A stretch of DNA of 64,000 bases from positions 325,001-389,000 of the forward strand of contig NC_134526.1 in NCBI RefSeq assembly GCF_027942865.1. The letters are read 5' to 3'. The first letter of the stretch is position 1. The number at the start of each line of letters is the position of its first letter. This document shows, piece by piece, positions 34,601 through 45,800 of this stretch. Under the pieces are notes generated by a model that had not been told where the DNA came from, ran no database searches, and saw only the letters and a program-made list of their open reading frames with translations. A program made the translations under genes and the position numbers. The DNA is from Odontesthes bonariensis (taxonomy: Eukaryota; Chordata; Actinopteri; Atheriniformes; Atherinopsidae).

Positions 34601-37600
34601 TCCTCTTTGAGCCTCTGGGGGCTGAAGACAGAACCGTGTCATCACAGATTAAAGCTCCCGGTCCCAGGACCCAGCCCTGTGGGACTCCCGTCTCACTCTT
34701 TAAAGACAGAACATGTTCTTGTTTTAAATGTTGACACTCTGTCCTGAGTCCACTTCCAGGTGTTTCCCTGCTGGATTCTTAAAGTTTCTGACTGTGGTTT
34801 CTTGTGTTCCCTCAGATATGAAGAAGATGGGTCGGTCGGTGTCAGGTCGGTAAACATGGCCCCGAGTGAGTCATGGGTCACTTACTGTATTAAATATTAC
34901 ACAAATCCAGAGGTGGGTAGAGCAGCCAAAAACTGTACTCAAGTAAAAGTACTGTTACTTCAGAATAATATGACTCAAGTACTGAGTAACTGTTGAGTAA
35001 CGTCTGATTTATTTGTTAACACAAGCATTCAATCAGACAGACAAAAATACTAAATAATCATCTTTAGGCAAATTAGAGTTCATCCAATTAATTAATTAAT
35101 TACAAAATAGCTTAAATTAAAATGATCCAGGTAAATTCAAGAACTTCAATAAAAAATAAGAGAGACTTAGGAAATGTTTAAAACATACATCCATCATCTT
35201 CTCCGGGGTCGGGTCGCGGGGCCCCTATAGTTGGAACACACCCTCCGGTCTCCTTTTTTAAAGAGGGGGACCACCACCCCGATCTGCCAGTCCAGAGGCA
35301 CTGCCCCCGATGTCCACGCGATGCTGCAGAGGCGTGTCAACCAAGACAGCCCCACAACATCCAGAGCCTTGAGGAACTCAGGACGAACCTTATCCACCCC
35401 CGGGGCCACCGAGGAGTTTTTTAACCACCTCGGCAACCTCAGCCCCAGAAATGGGAGGCCCCACGTCCGAGCTCCCCAACTCTGCTTCCTCATCGGAAGG
35501 CGTGTCGGTAGGATTGAGGAGGCCCTCGAAGTATTCCCCCCACCGACTCACGACGTCCCTTAGTTGAGGTCAGCAGAGCCCCGCCCTCACCATACACGGT
35601 GCTGACGGTGCACAGCTTCCCCCCCCCGAGCCGCCGGATAGTGGACCAGAATCTCTTCGAGGCCGTCCGGAAATCATTTGTCCATGGCCTCCCCGAACTC
35701 CTCCCAAGCCCGAGCTTTTGCCTCAGCAACCGCCGAGGCCGCGTTCCGCTTGGCCTGTCGGTACCCATCAGCTGCTTCCAGAGTCCCACTGGCCAAAAAG
35801 GCCCGATAGGACTCCTTCTTCAGCTTGACGGCCTCCCTCACCACTGGGGTCCACCAGCTGGTTCGGGGATTGCCGCCACAACAGGCACCGACCACCTTAC
35901 GGCCACAGCTCCGGTCAGCCGCCTCAACAATGGAGGCACGGAACATGTCCCATTCGGGCTCAATGTCCCCCACCTCCCCCGGGACATGGTCCACTAGGGC
36001 TCAATGTCCCCCACCTCCCCCGGGACATGGTCCACTAGGGCTCAATGTCCCCCACTTCCCCCGGGACATGGTCCACTAGGGCTCAATGTCCCCCACCTCC
36101 CCCGGGACATGGTTGAAGCTCTGCCGAAGGTGGGAGTTGAAACTCCTCCTTACAGGGGATTCCGCCAGCCGTTCCCAGCAGACCCTCACAATACGTTTGG
36201 GCCTGCCAGGTCTGACCGGCTTCCTCCCCCACCAGCGGAGCCAACTCACCACCAGGTGGTGATCAGTTGACAGCTCCGCCCCTCTCTTCACCCGAGTGTC
36301 CAGGACATACGGCCGCAAGTCCGACGATACAACCACAAAGTGGATCATCGAGCTGCGGCCTAGGGTGTCCTGGTGCCAAGTGCACATATGGACACCCTTA
36401 TGCCTGAACATGGCGTCCGTTATGGACAGTCCGTGACGAGCACAGAAGTCCAACAACAAAACACCACTCTGATTCAGATCGGGAAGGGGGACCCTCGTCA
36501 TATCTTTGGGCTGTGCCCGACCGAGCCCCATGGGCACAGACCCGGCCACCAGGCCCCACCCCTGGGCCTGGCCCCATCATCATAGGGGGTTTTTATGATC
36601 TATTCTTTGTCTGGGCCCTCATCTAGGATCTGTTTGCCTTGGGTGACCCTAACAGGGGCTTAAAGCCCCGGGCAACATGGCTCCCAGACTCATTGGGGCA
36701 CGCAACCCCCCCCCCCCCCCCCCCTCCCTCCCTCCCCACCATGGTAGGGTGACAGCTCATGTAACCTGTAACCGGTGGTAGAGCCTTTGGCGGAAGTCTC
36801 TCTCTCTGTCAGAATAAAACATTAAAATGAGGCGTACGCGGGGGGATGAAAATAATGAGGCGTAGAATACCAAAGAGGTAAGAAGAAAAGTAACCAGCTC
36901 ATTGTAGCCTAATGTAGCGGAGTAAGAGGACAGTTTCTGCTGCACACATCTACTCAAGTAAAAGTAAAAAGTATAGTGATTTAAAACTACTCCTAGAAGT
37001 ATAATGTTTTCAAAAACTTACTCCAGTAAATGTAACTGGTTACTACCCACCTCTGGTTAAATCTGCTTGTTATTCTTGTTTCTGCTGTTATTATTGACCC
37101 ATTGGTGTATAAAAAGGCTTCAGCAGCTGGTTGGACTGTTGGTCGGTTCAATCAAAGTGATTAAAAATGACCTGAAAACCTTTCTGTGGTTTATGTTTCA
37201 GACTAAAAGCAGAAAGATTTTCACCTGTAGATGTGCTCAGTTACTCACCAGCTGTTTGTTCTGTTTCAGGACACAAGAAGGCGCGACTCTACATGGGTGA
37301 GTTTGAGCTTCCTTCGGTTGGGTTGTTTATAGGGATGGGAATTGATAAGATTTTTACAATTCCAATTTTATTTTCGATTCTGCTTAACGATTCGGTTCTT
37401 TGTCGGTTCCCTTATCGATTCTCATTTGGAGAAAAAGGACAACAAACCGGTCGATCAGCATCAACTTTGTTTAGTTTAGAAGTAACACGAGTCATGAGCT
37501 CACAAACCCAACAACGGTGAGGTCCACATTGGTCTATCCTGGCCTGGGTAATTTAACTCTTCCTGCTCTGGTGAAAGGAGAAGCTGGAGGTAGAGGTGAA

Positions 37601-40600
37601 CTGGGGGTAGTACCACCAGCCTCTGGCTCTGAGCCAGTCAGGCTCTGTCTCTCATGATTTCATCTAAATGTAATGCCTGAGAAGGCATTCATTTAACCTT
37701 AACCGTTACTAACAGCAGGTTTTACAATCAGGCAAATGCTGCTAACATGATAGGCAGTGTTAGTTAGTTAGTTACCTGCAGTGTTAGCCGAGGACATGCT
37801 AACGTTGCTAACGTTGCTGGGTTCAGATTCACCAACATTAATCATTCATTCATAGTTATTGCATGTTGGTAGTATTTCCTCCCTTTGGTGAAATATTCAC
37901 TTTGCAAGTTGCCCTGTTGTCGTCTTTTTTAGGGATGTGTAACCAAACTTTCGAGCGTTTGTACCGCTTGGGCGCCATGTTTACTGTTGGCTGCTGGCTG
38001 CGCTGGACTCGCCACGCAACGTTGCGTGGTGACGTCATTCGCGCCCACTGGAATCGATAAAAGGGAATCGCTTGCAAAGTCGGCAAAACGATTCCAAGGA
38101 ATTGAAACACTGGGAACCGGTTCTCAACAAGAACCGGTTTTTGATTCCCATCCCTAGTTGTTTATGACGATGGACACGTTGTGACGCCACGGTTGGGTTG
38201 TTATGACGATGGAAAGGTTGTGACGCCTTGTTGTTGTTGCTTCCAGAGGACGTGACGCTGAGCCCGGTGACGGCATACCCCTTCCTGATCCTGTCTGAGG
38301 ACAGGAAGCAGGTGAAGAGGGGCGAGAAGCTGCAGATCTTCAGGAACAGCCCGCACAGGTTCGATGTCTGGTCCTGCGTCCTCGCCAAGGAGGGCTTCAG
38401 CTCCGGGCGCCACTACTGGGAGGTCAGCACCAGACCCGGTTATGACCCGGTTCATCAGATTCTCCTTTGATTCAGTTTCTGTGTTTACTTTAATCAAATC
38501 AAATCAAATCAAACTTTATTTATAAAGCACTTTTCATACATTAAAAATGTAGCACAAAGTGCTATACATGTTTAAAAGCAGCCCCCATCCCCACCCCACC
38601 CTGCCCCACCCCAGCACATACACACATACATAAATACATACATACATACATACATACACATATACATAAATAAAATAAAATAGCTTAGAATCGTGTTTCT
38701 GAATACAAAGGAGCCAGGTCAGGAAACACCATCACAGGAGCCCATCTGCGCTGGGTGCTGATGGGCGCCTCCACCCGGGCGCACACCAAGCTAATAGGCC
38801 AGCGAGGGGCCCACAGCAGTGGAGCCGCGGACCCCCCACCTGGCCAAGCCGATGCCCACCACGAGTCAGAGACATCCCGCCAGAGTCGATCAGAGTCCCC
38901 ACCGAGGAAACACTGGGAATATGGAATAAGAACATAAAACTACAAAGGCTAAGAACATTAAATAAATAAATAGATCAAATAAAATAATAACAGGAAATAG
39001 CTAAAATGAACTCTGTCGTAAAAAGAATAAAATAATAAAAGGGCTAAAAATATAAATACTAAAATAATTAAATGAATGTATGAATAAGACATTAGCTAAA
39101 AGCCAAGTTAAATAGGTGGGTCTTGAGCCTGTTTTTAAAAATATCAACACTCTCTGCGGCCCTCAGGTCCTCCGGCGGGCTGTTCCACAGACGGGGGCCA
39201 TAGTGCTGAAAAGATGCCTCACCGTAAGTTTGTGTTCGAGCTTTGGGGATTTTTAAAAGGCCAGGGCCGGAGGATCTCAGCGAGGGTTCATATGGTAAAA
39301 GCAATTCTGATAGATAAGAAGGTCCAAGACCCCTAAGACATTTATAAACCAATAAAAGAACCTTAAAATCAGTCCTAAAACACACACAATGCAGCGATTT
39401 TAAAACCGGTGTAATATGTGCCCGCTTTCTGGTCTGCGTCAGCACACGTGCTGCTGAGTTCTGTAAAAGTTGTAAACCTGAAATGTTTCTTTTTGGAAGA
39501 GCAGAAAGCAGAGTGGAAATAAAAGCATGCATTAAGGCTGATTCATACTCGGCACAACCTCGCTTTGACCCATTCTTACTAGCTGGTTGCAAATGGCGCA
39601 AACGGTCACGTGACCCAAAATTCCGCCACGCCCCCCGTCGCAAGCTAAAAAATCCTTGCGCGTCGCAAGGGCGCGCACACAACTTTTTTTCTGACTTCGC
39701 GCGCGCGCTCAACCGGAAACAGCTGACCAAGAAAAAGAAAAAATGAACACTTCAGAGACCGCGGTGACCGAGAGGGTGCGCCTCTACAAACATCTGTACG
39801 ACACGTCTATGAAGTTACACTGGGACAACGTTTGACAAAGTTCGTCTTGTTGCAAAGGACGAACATTCCACCTTCTCTTCTGTTTTTGCCGCAGCCGCTT
39901 AGCTCTGAGATACATATACAGTTCTACACCCAGAGTAAATTCATTCCGCATCAGATGTGCCAGCCTCTGCTGACGTGACACCACAGGTGGCATTGTGTAT
40001 GCTTTTCTTCGTCCTGTTCTTCAGCTTGTTTCCTCAACAGTGACGCCCGCTGGTCTGGAGAGAACTGCAAATGTGACGCATTCTCGGCGCAAACTGCGCT
40101 TATGAGCTGAAAGAACTGTGAAGGGGCTGGCGCTTTCGATGACGTCATTAATGGTTCTCGAGCCAGAACGGTTGCGCGGTTGCGCCGAGTAAGAATCAGG
40201 CTTTAGTGTCTCTGTGTGAGAGAGAGAGGGGCGGACTCTGGCCTGATTGGAAGGATTTAAAGACTGTGGTAAAAGTTTCTCTCTCTGAGCCTTAGCATCC
40301 ATAATTAAAACCTCCGTCTTGTCCTGGTTGAGCTGTAAGAAGTTTTCTGCCATCCAGGAATTGATGTCTAAAATACATTTAAAAAGGGCATCAATTGTCC
40401 CTGTGTCATCAGGAGACATGGATATGTACAGCTGTGTCATCAGGAGACATGGATATGTACAGCTGTGTGTCATCAGGAGACATGGATATGTACAGCTGTG
40501 TGTCATCAGGAGACATGGATATGTACAGCTGTGTGTCATCAGGAGACATGGATATGTACAGCTGTGTGTCATCAGGAGACATGGATATGTACAGCTGTGT

Positions 40601-41670
40601 GTCATCAGGAGACATGGATATGTACAGCTGTGTGTCATCAGGAGACACGGATATGTACAGCTGTGTGTCATCAGGAGACACGGATATGTACAGCTGTGTG
40701 TCATCCGCATAGCGGTCTTCCTTTGTTTCTGCCTCATTAATAGAGTTTAAAGTTAGATTTATATCACATTTTATCCAGTTAATTTGCTTAATTTATCTTC
40801 ATATAAACATTTTATTCTGGTTCCCTGCTCTTTGTCTTGCAGGTGTCGGTGGGCGAGAACAAGGACTGGAAGCTGGGCGTGGTCGGCGCGTCGGCTCAGA
40901 GGAAAGGCCTGTTCGACATGAGTCCGCCTAACGGATACTTCGCCATCTGGTGGGGCGGCAGCCAGCTGAGGGCGCTCACCACGCCGCCTCTCACCAAGGT
41001 ACGCTTCACCTTTTGTACGGAAGCCCACACGCGCCAGAGGAAAAATAACAACTGAGTCAAGACATTAAACTGTAAATGTTCATCTTAACAGATCGTAAGG
41101 AATCATTTTAATCTGATTAATCATTCTGTCCATAAAATAATTTAAATTTTATTCTGATAGTTTAAACCTAAGATTTGACAATAGTTTAATAAAACTTCAT
41201 AACTTTCCAACGTTAGTTTTTACTCACAAGTAATTTTACATAAACATTAAAGATCCGAATTAGAACTACGACTCCCAGCTTTGTTAATAACACTGAGTGC
41301 TGGCAGGTTTGTGTGGCAGCTTTACCGTCCTTTGGGTTTATATCACCCGTCATCAATGGGCTTCCGTACCTCGAAGCTTTCTGATAAAAAGGTTTAAGAA
41401 CATCGATGAAAGCGCCTGCAGGCTGCCGTACCGCTGACCCCATATAACTGTCACCTGCAGGTGAAAGGTCATCATCCCAAGCTGCGACAGGTGGGCGTCT
41501 ACCTGGACATGGACGAGGGTCAGGTGACCTTCTACAACGTGAAGTCGGGCTCAGAGATCTACAGCTTCAACGGAAACTCTGAGTTCACTGAGAGGATGTT
41601 TCCTCTGCTCGGCACCGGAGACAAGGAGGTCCCTCTGGTCCTCATGACCGCACAGCATCACCTGGCCTAA
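25660..41670 (+). CDS. TRIM-family RING E3 ubiquitin ligase with PRY-SPRY, 12 coding exons
   Basis: Exons: 25660-25779, 25865-26308, 27287-27391, 33475-33570, 33702-33935, 34015-34198, 34311-34400, 34816-34845, 37270-37296, 38247-38422, 40843-40998, 41461-41670. They join in frame to 623 residues plus stop. The RING has a full C3HC4 set (C19, C22, C34, H36, C39, C42, C55, C58). A B-box1-like cysteine cluster (WCDVC to YCGEHVQPH) precedes a B-box2 (CSIHH to CVLGEHRTH) split by intron 2. Exons 4-6 give the coiled coil, exons 7-9 a short Ser/Lys-rich linker, and residues from about 444 the PRY-SPRY ([28 protein letters not shown]). TRIM E3s ubiquitinate targets chosen by SPRY, often in antiviral signalling. 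Length and architecture fit fish TRIM25-like or bloodthirsty-type TRIMs; the subfamily is not settled. The start could be M1 or M2. Introns 2 and 3 are minisatellite; introns 8, 9 and 10 hold transposons. Confidence 0.94.
26317..27265 (+). repeat. 26-bp minisatellite in TRIM intron 2
   Basis: About 36 copies of a unit reading TTTCATTACAGCTGGACCTC plus TAACGC. Most copies carry TTTCATTACAG, which has the form of a 3' splice acceptor (pyrimidines then CAG); variants have TACATC instead. It ends about 20 bases before the genuine exon 3 acceptor. Confidence 0.95.
27411..33470 (+). repeat. 6-kb 12-bp minisatellite filling TRIM intron 3
   Basis: Tandem TTTACTCGTGTG and TTTACTCGTGTT units with TTTAGTGT interruptions, roughly 500 units. 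It begins about 20 bases after the exon 3 donor and continues to the exon 4 acceptor, so more than 99% of the 6083-base intron is repeat. Open frames read as CVYSCF, RVFT or LLVF repeats and are artefacts. Higher-order blocks are visible, for example repeating modules that share TTACTTGTGTTTTTTACTCG at about 100-350 bp spacing from 29460 to 32320. Confidence 0.97.
34430..34570 (+). repeat. 13-bp repeat in TRIM intron 7
   Basis: About nine units of GAGTCCAGGTCAA with variants, starting 30 bases after the exon 7 donor. A separate duplication of a 36-bp unit (GAGTTCCCCTCGGACATG...) is in intron 6 at about 34208-34280. Confidence 0.85.
34908..37055. mobile_element. hAT MITE in TRIM intron 8, split by an RTE LINE
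   Basis: Ends CAGAGGTGGGTAG and CTACCCACCTCTG are perfect 13-bp inverted termini. Subterminal CTCAAGTAAAAGTA motifs occur at both ends, a common fish hAT MITE form. The flanking octamers CACAAATC and GTTAAATC agree at 5 of 8 positions, a decayed target duplication. The interior at about 35186-36740 is an unrelated LINE inserted later. Confidence 0.85.
35186..36600 (-). mobile_element. RTE-type LINE fragment (endonuclease C-end and RT N-end)
   Basis: Read on -, pieces in order are: the end of an endonuclease domain ([38 protein letters not shown], ending in the [12 protein letters not shown] motif), a linker ([20 protein letters not shown]), and the start of a reverse transcriptase ([38 protein letters not shown]). 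The frame then breaks and the catalytic half of RT is missing. A 3' terminus of CATCCATCATCTTCTCCGGG-type sequence appears on + at about 35190. A local triplication of a 39-bp unit (GGGCTCAATGTCCCCCACCT) is at about 35957-36113. This is RTE/Rex3-like by motif; inactive. Confidence 0.8.
37330..38156 (-). mobile_element. hAT transposon with perfect 8-bp target duplication in TRIM intron 9
   Basis: Starts TAGGGATGGGAATTGATAAG and ends TTTGATTCCCATCCCTA. GTTGTTTA flanks both sides (37322-37329 and 38157-38164), an exact 8-bp target duplication. The interior carries a BED zinc-finger exon on the - strand. A second, truncated, inverted copy lies at 57811-59134. Palindromes such as GAACCGGTTC are subterminal. 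Confidence 0.92.
37856..37978 (-). pseudogene. BED-type zinc-finger fragment of a hAT transposase
   Basis: The - strand frame from an ATG at 37978 reads [19 protein letters not shown], then [18 protein letters not shown], matching the start of BED fingers of hAT transposases (SKVW...C...GNTTN). It lacks the second zinc cysteine (CNIC-type becomes CKVN) and ends in a stop, so it is a decayed 5' exon. Confidence 0.7.
39535..40202 (+). mobile_element. PIF/Harbinger MITE with TTA target duplication
   Basis: Left end AGGCTGATTCATACTCGGCA, right end CCGAGTAAGAATCAGGCT; TTA flanks both sides (39532-39534, 40203-40205). TWA duplications are diagnostic of PIF/Harbinger. Inside, on +, is a MADF-like fragment. 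The host L2 continues on both sides, so the L2 is older. Confidence 0.85.
39743..39835 (+). pseudogene. MADF-domain fragment of a Harbinger accessory gene
   Basis: ATG at 39743 opens a 30-codon frame: [20 protein letters not shown] then [10 protein letters not shown] and a stop. [10 protein letters not shown]...HWDN matches the start of MADF (Myb/SANT-like) domains, which PIF/Harbinger elements encode beside the transposase. The remainder of the domain is lost. Confidence 0.6.
40406..40705 (-). repeat. 33-bp minisatellite inside the L2 RT active-site region
   Basis: About nine copies of a 33-bp unit (on + containing GGATATGTACAGCTGTGTGT and CATCAGGAGACA). On - each unit translates in frame as [11 protein letters not shown]. 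The right-most unit is preceded by the genuine YA of YADD. The repeat unit therefore begins with the two catalytic aspartates of the RT motif. Confidence 0.95.
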
Positions 41671-41671
41671 G

Positions 41672-41810
41672 GGACCAGGACCAGGACCAGGACCAGGACC
41701 AAGACCAAGACCAAGACCAAGACCAAGACCAAGACCAAGACCAGAAACAGGACCAGGAGCAGAAACAGGACCAGGACCAGGACCAAGACCAGGAGCAGAA
41801 ACAGGACCGG
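41672..41810 (+). repeat. GGACCA/AGACCA hexamer repeat in the TRIM 3' UTR
   Basis: Directly after the TRIM stop codon, hexamers GGACCA and AGACCA alternate, with GGAGCAGAAACA interruptions, for about 135 bases. It is part of the presumed 3' UTR. Confidence 0.9.
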
Positions 41811-41939
41811 AGAAACAAACCAACACAGCTGCAGGATGATAAAATGTTACATAAAGACTCGTACGAAGGAGAAACAAATCCACCGTTTACTGATTTATTA
41901 GATAAATCTGCGTATTTAGAGCAAAGTTATTAAAACTGT

Positions 41940-41945
41940 GAATAA
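41940..41945 (+). terminator. Likely TRIM polyadenylation signal (AATAAA)
   Basis: A GAATAAAAAG context about 270 bases after the stop codon, followed by TGTCATCATTTGGCTGTGA. It is the first AATAAA downstream of the PRY-SPRY exon. Confidence 0.55.
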
Positions 41946-41999
41946 AAAGGGTCATCATGATGTCATCATTTGGCTGTGAGAAGCCGCCTGATGTCGATT

Positions 42000-42890
42000 T
42001 ATTTTCTGTAAACTCAAATGATTTTTTATTGATTGCTTCTACTTTCAGGCGGCAACCGTAGCTCAGGTCAGTGCACGTGAAAACGAATACATGTTGTAAT
42101 GTGGGTTTAAATATGTGAACGATTAAAGATGCTAATCATTCCAGGGTAAAGCTGTGATGTAAAAGCTGACTTATTTAGTCATCCAACATCTAAAAATATC
42201 TTTAAATCTAAAATAATTTCTATTAAAATGGACCCCTGGTTCTTCTGTCAAAATTATAATAAAACAAAAACATTAAATTGCTGTGATTTCATTTATATTT
42301 TGTGTCAAAGTTCTTCATGTCTTTTTGTTTTCTGTCGGCTCCAACGGGCTTCTGTAGCTCCTAGTGGACATCGGGGGAACTGCAGCTGCTGTAAAAAGTC
42401 TCGATTAAAATAAGTAAAGAGTAAAAAGATCATTGTTTTTTTATACTTACAATATACAGGATGATCATAAATAATGATTCTGTTTTACAGGATAAGTTTT
42501 AAATCAAGTTTAATTAACAGAATCATTTAAAATTTTTGCTGCGAAGGAATTTAAAATCCGATTTACCATAAACATTTATCGAGCCGTCAATTCATCATAT
42601 TGATCAGAGTATAAATAATTATCTTATATAATATAGTGATTATAGATTATTATAAAAAGGAAAAAAACATTTTTCTAAAATTTTAAATTCATATGTATGG
42701 AATGTCAGGAATACTAAAAAGGTTAATGAATAAAACAAAAGTGGAAATATAAAATCTGGAGAAATCCTTCCCTAAATTTCTATTCATGTAAACTTTTACA
42801 TTATTAATCAAAAAGTCAAATAAATACAATTTATTATTCTTTGAAATGAATAATTTTCACATATCAATTTCTGTTTATAAATTTACTAAA
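42000..42890. other. AT-rich intergenic DNA
   Basis: No exon or element recognised between the TRIM 3' end and the SINE. A/T-rich with scattered short poly-A and poly-T runs. Confidence 0.6.
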
Positions 42891-42893
42891 AAA

Positions 42894-45800
42894 GGGGCGG
42901 TCGGTGGCGTAGTGGGTTAAGCAGCCGCCCCATGTACAGAGGCTACAGTCCTCGATGCAGCGGGCCCATGTACAGAGGCTACAGTCCTCACTGCAGCCGG
43001 CCCATGTACAGAGGCTACAGTCCTCACTGCAGCCGCCCCATGTACAGAGGCTACAGTCCTCACTGATGTACAGAGGCTACAGTCCTCACTGCAGCCGGCC
43101 CATGTACAGAGGCTACAGTCCTCACTGCAGCCGGCCCATGTACAGAGGCTACAGTCCTCACTGCAGCCGCCCCATGTACAGAGGCTACAGTCCTCACTGC
43201 AGCCGCCCATGTACAGAGGCTACAGTCCTCACTGCAGCCGCCCATGTACAGAGGCTACAGTCCTCACTGCAGCCGCCCCATGTACAGAGGCTACAGTCCT
43301 CACTGATGTACAGAGGCTACAGTCCTCGCTGCAGCCGCCCCATGTACAGAGGCTACAGTCCTCACTGCAGCCGGCCCATGTACAGAGGCTACAGTCCTCA
43401 CTGATGTACAGAGGCTACAGTCCTCGCTGCAGCCGCCCCATGTACAGAGGCTACAGTCCTCACTGATGTACAGAGGCTACAGTCCTCACTGCAGCCGGCC
43501 CATGTACAGAGGCTACAGTCCTCACTGCAGCCGCCCCATGTACAGAGGCTACAGTCCTCACTGCAGCCGCCCATGTACAGAGGCTACAGTCCTCACTGCA
43601 GCCGGCCCATGTACAGAGGCTACAGTCCTCGATGCAGCCGCCCCATGTACAGAGGCTACAGTCCTCACTGCAGCCGCCCCATGTACAGAGTCTACAGTCC
43701 TCACTGATGTACAGAGGCTACAGTCCTCACTGATGTACAGAGGCTACAGTCCTCACTGCAGCCGCCCATGTACAGAGGCTACAGTCCTCGATGCAGCCGC
43801 CCCATGTACAGAGGCTACAGTCCTCACTGCAGCCGGCCCATGTACAGAGGCTACAGTCCTCACTGATGTACAGAGGCTACAGTCCTCACTGCAGCCGGCC
43901 CATGTACAGAGGCTACAGTCCTCACTGCAGCCGCCCCATGTACAGAGGCTACAGTCCTCACTGCAGCCGCCCATGTACAGAGGCTACAGTCCTCACTGCA
44001 GCCGCCCATGTACAGAGGCTACAGTCCTCACTGCAGCCGGCCCATGTACAGAGGCTACAGTCCTCGCTGCAGCCGCCCCATGTACAGAGGCTACAGTCCT
44101 CACTGCAGCCGCCCATGTACAGAGGCTACAGTCCTCACTGCAGCCGCCCATGTACAGAGGCTACAGTCCTCGCTGCAGCCGCCCCATGTACAGAGGCTAC
44201 AGTCCTCACTGCAGCCGCCCCATGTACAGAGGCTACAGTCCTCACTGCAGCCGCCCCATGTACAGAGGCTACAGTCCTCGCTGCAGCCGCCCATGTACAG
44301 AGGCTACAGTCCTCACTGATGTACAGAGGCTACAGTCCTCGCTGATGTACAGAGGCTACAGTCCTCACTGCAGCCGCCCATGTACAGAGGCTACAGTCCT
44401 CGCTGCAGCCGCCCCATGTACAGAGGCTACAGTCCTCACTGCAGCCGCCCCATGTACAGAGGCTACAGTCCTCACTGCAGCCGCCCATGTACAGAGGCTA
44501 CAGTCCTCACTGCAGCCGCCCATGTACAGAGGCTACAGTCCTCACTGCAGCCGCCCCATGTACAGAGGCTACAGTCCTCACTGATGTACAGAGGCTACAG
44601 TCCTCGCTGCAGCCGCCCCATGTACAGAGGCTACAGTCCTCACTGCAGCCGGCCCATGTACAGAGGCTACAGTCCTCACTGATGTACAGAGGCTACAGTC
44701 CTCGCTGCAGCCGCCCCATGTACAGAGGCTACAGTCCTCACTGATGTACAGAGGCTACAGTCCTCACTGCAGCCGGCCCATGTACAGAGGCTACAGTCCT
44801 CACTGCAGCCGCCCCATGTACAGAGGCTACAGTCCTCACTGCAGCCGCCCATGTACAGAGGCTACAGTCCTCACTGCAGCCGGCCCATGTACAGAGGCTA
44901 CAGTCCTCGATGCAGCCGCCCCATGTACAGAGGCTACAGTCCTCACTGCAGCCGCCCCATGTACAGAGTCTACAGTCCTCACTGATGTACAGAGGCTACA
45001 GTCCTCACTGATGTACAGAGGCTACAGTCCTCACTGATGTACAGAGGCTACAGTCCTCACTGATGTACAGAGGCTACAGTCCTCACTGCAGCCGCCCATG
45101 TACAGAGGCTACAGTCCTCACTGCAGCCGCCCATGTACAGAGGCTACAGTCCTCACTGCAGCCGGCCCATGTACAGAGGCTACAGTCCTCGATGCAGCCG
45201 CCCCATGTACAGAGGCTACAGTCCTCACTGCAGCCGCCCCATGTACAGAGGCTACAGTCCTCACTGATGTACAGAGGCTACAGTCCTCACTGATGTACAG
45301 AGGCTACAGTCCTCGCTGCAGCCGCCCCATGTACAGAGGCTACAGTCCTCACTGATGTACAGAGGCTACAGTCCTCACTGCAGCCGGCCCATGTACAGAG
45401 GCTACAGTCCTCACTGCAGCCGCCCCATGTACAGAGGCTACAGTCCTCACTGCAGCCGCCCATGTACAGAGGCTACAGTCCTCACTGCAGCCGGCCCATG
45501 TACAGAGGCTACAGTCCTCGATGCAGCCGCCCCATGTACAGAGGCTACAGTCCTCACTGCAGCCGCCCCATGTACAGAGTCTACAGTCCTCACTGATGTA
45601 CAGAGGCTACAGTCCTCACTGATGTACAGAGGCTACAGTCCTCACTGCAGCCGCCCATGTACAGAGGCTACAGTCCTCGATGCAGCCGCCCCATGTACAG
45701 AGGCTACAGTCCTCACTGCAGCCGGCCCATGTACAGAGGCTACAGTCCTCACTGATGTACAGAGGCTACAGTCCTCACTGCAGCCGGCCCATGTACAGAG

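Larger units (their letters stand above)
38490..40737 (-). mobile_element. L2-type LINE fragment, interrupted by a Harbinger MITE
   Basis: On -, starting at the right: YADD at 40711-40700, then expanded DDTQLYIS repeats, then [20 protein letters not shown] and [18 protein letters not shown] (40405-40205). The MITE 39535-40202 intervenes, then [15 protein letters not shown] and [20 protein letters not shown] to [15 protein letters not shown] (39530-39092). The 3' UTR and tail run to 38490, where + reads TCAAATCAAATCAAACTTTA. About 60 residues are missing at the insertion point. (CATA)n is at about 38625-38665. Inactive; it lies in TRIM intron 10, antisense to the gene. Confidence 0.88.
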
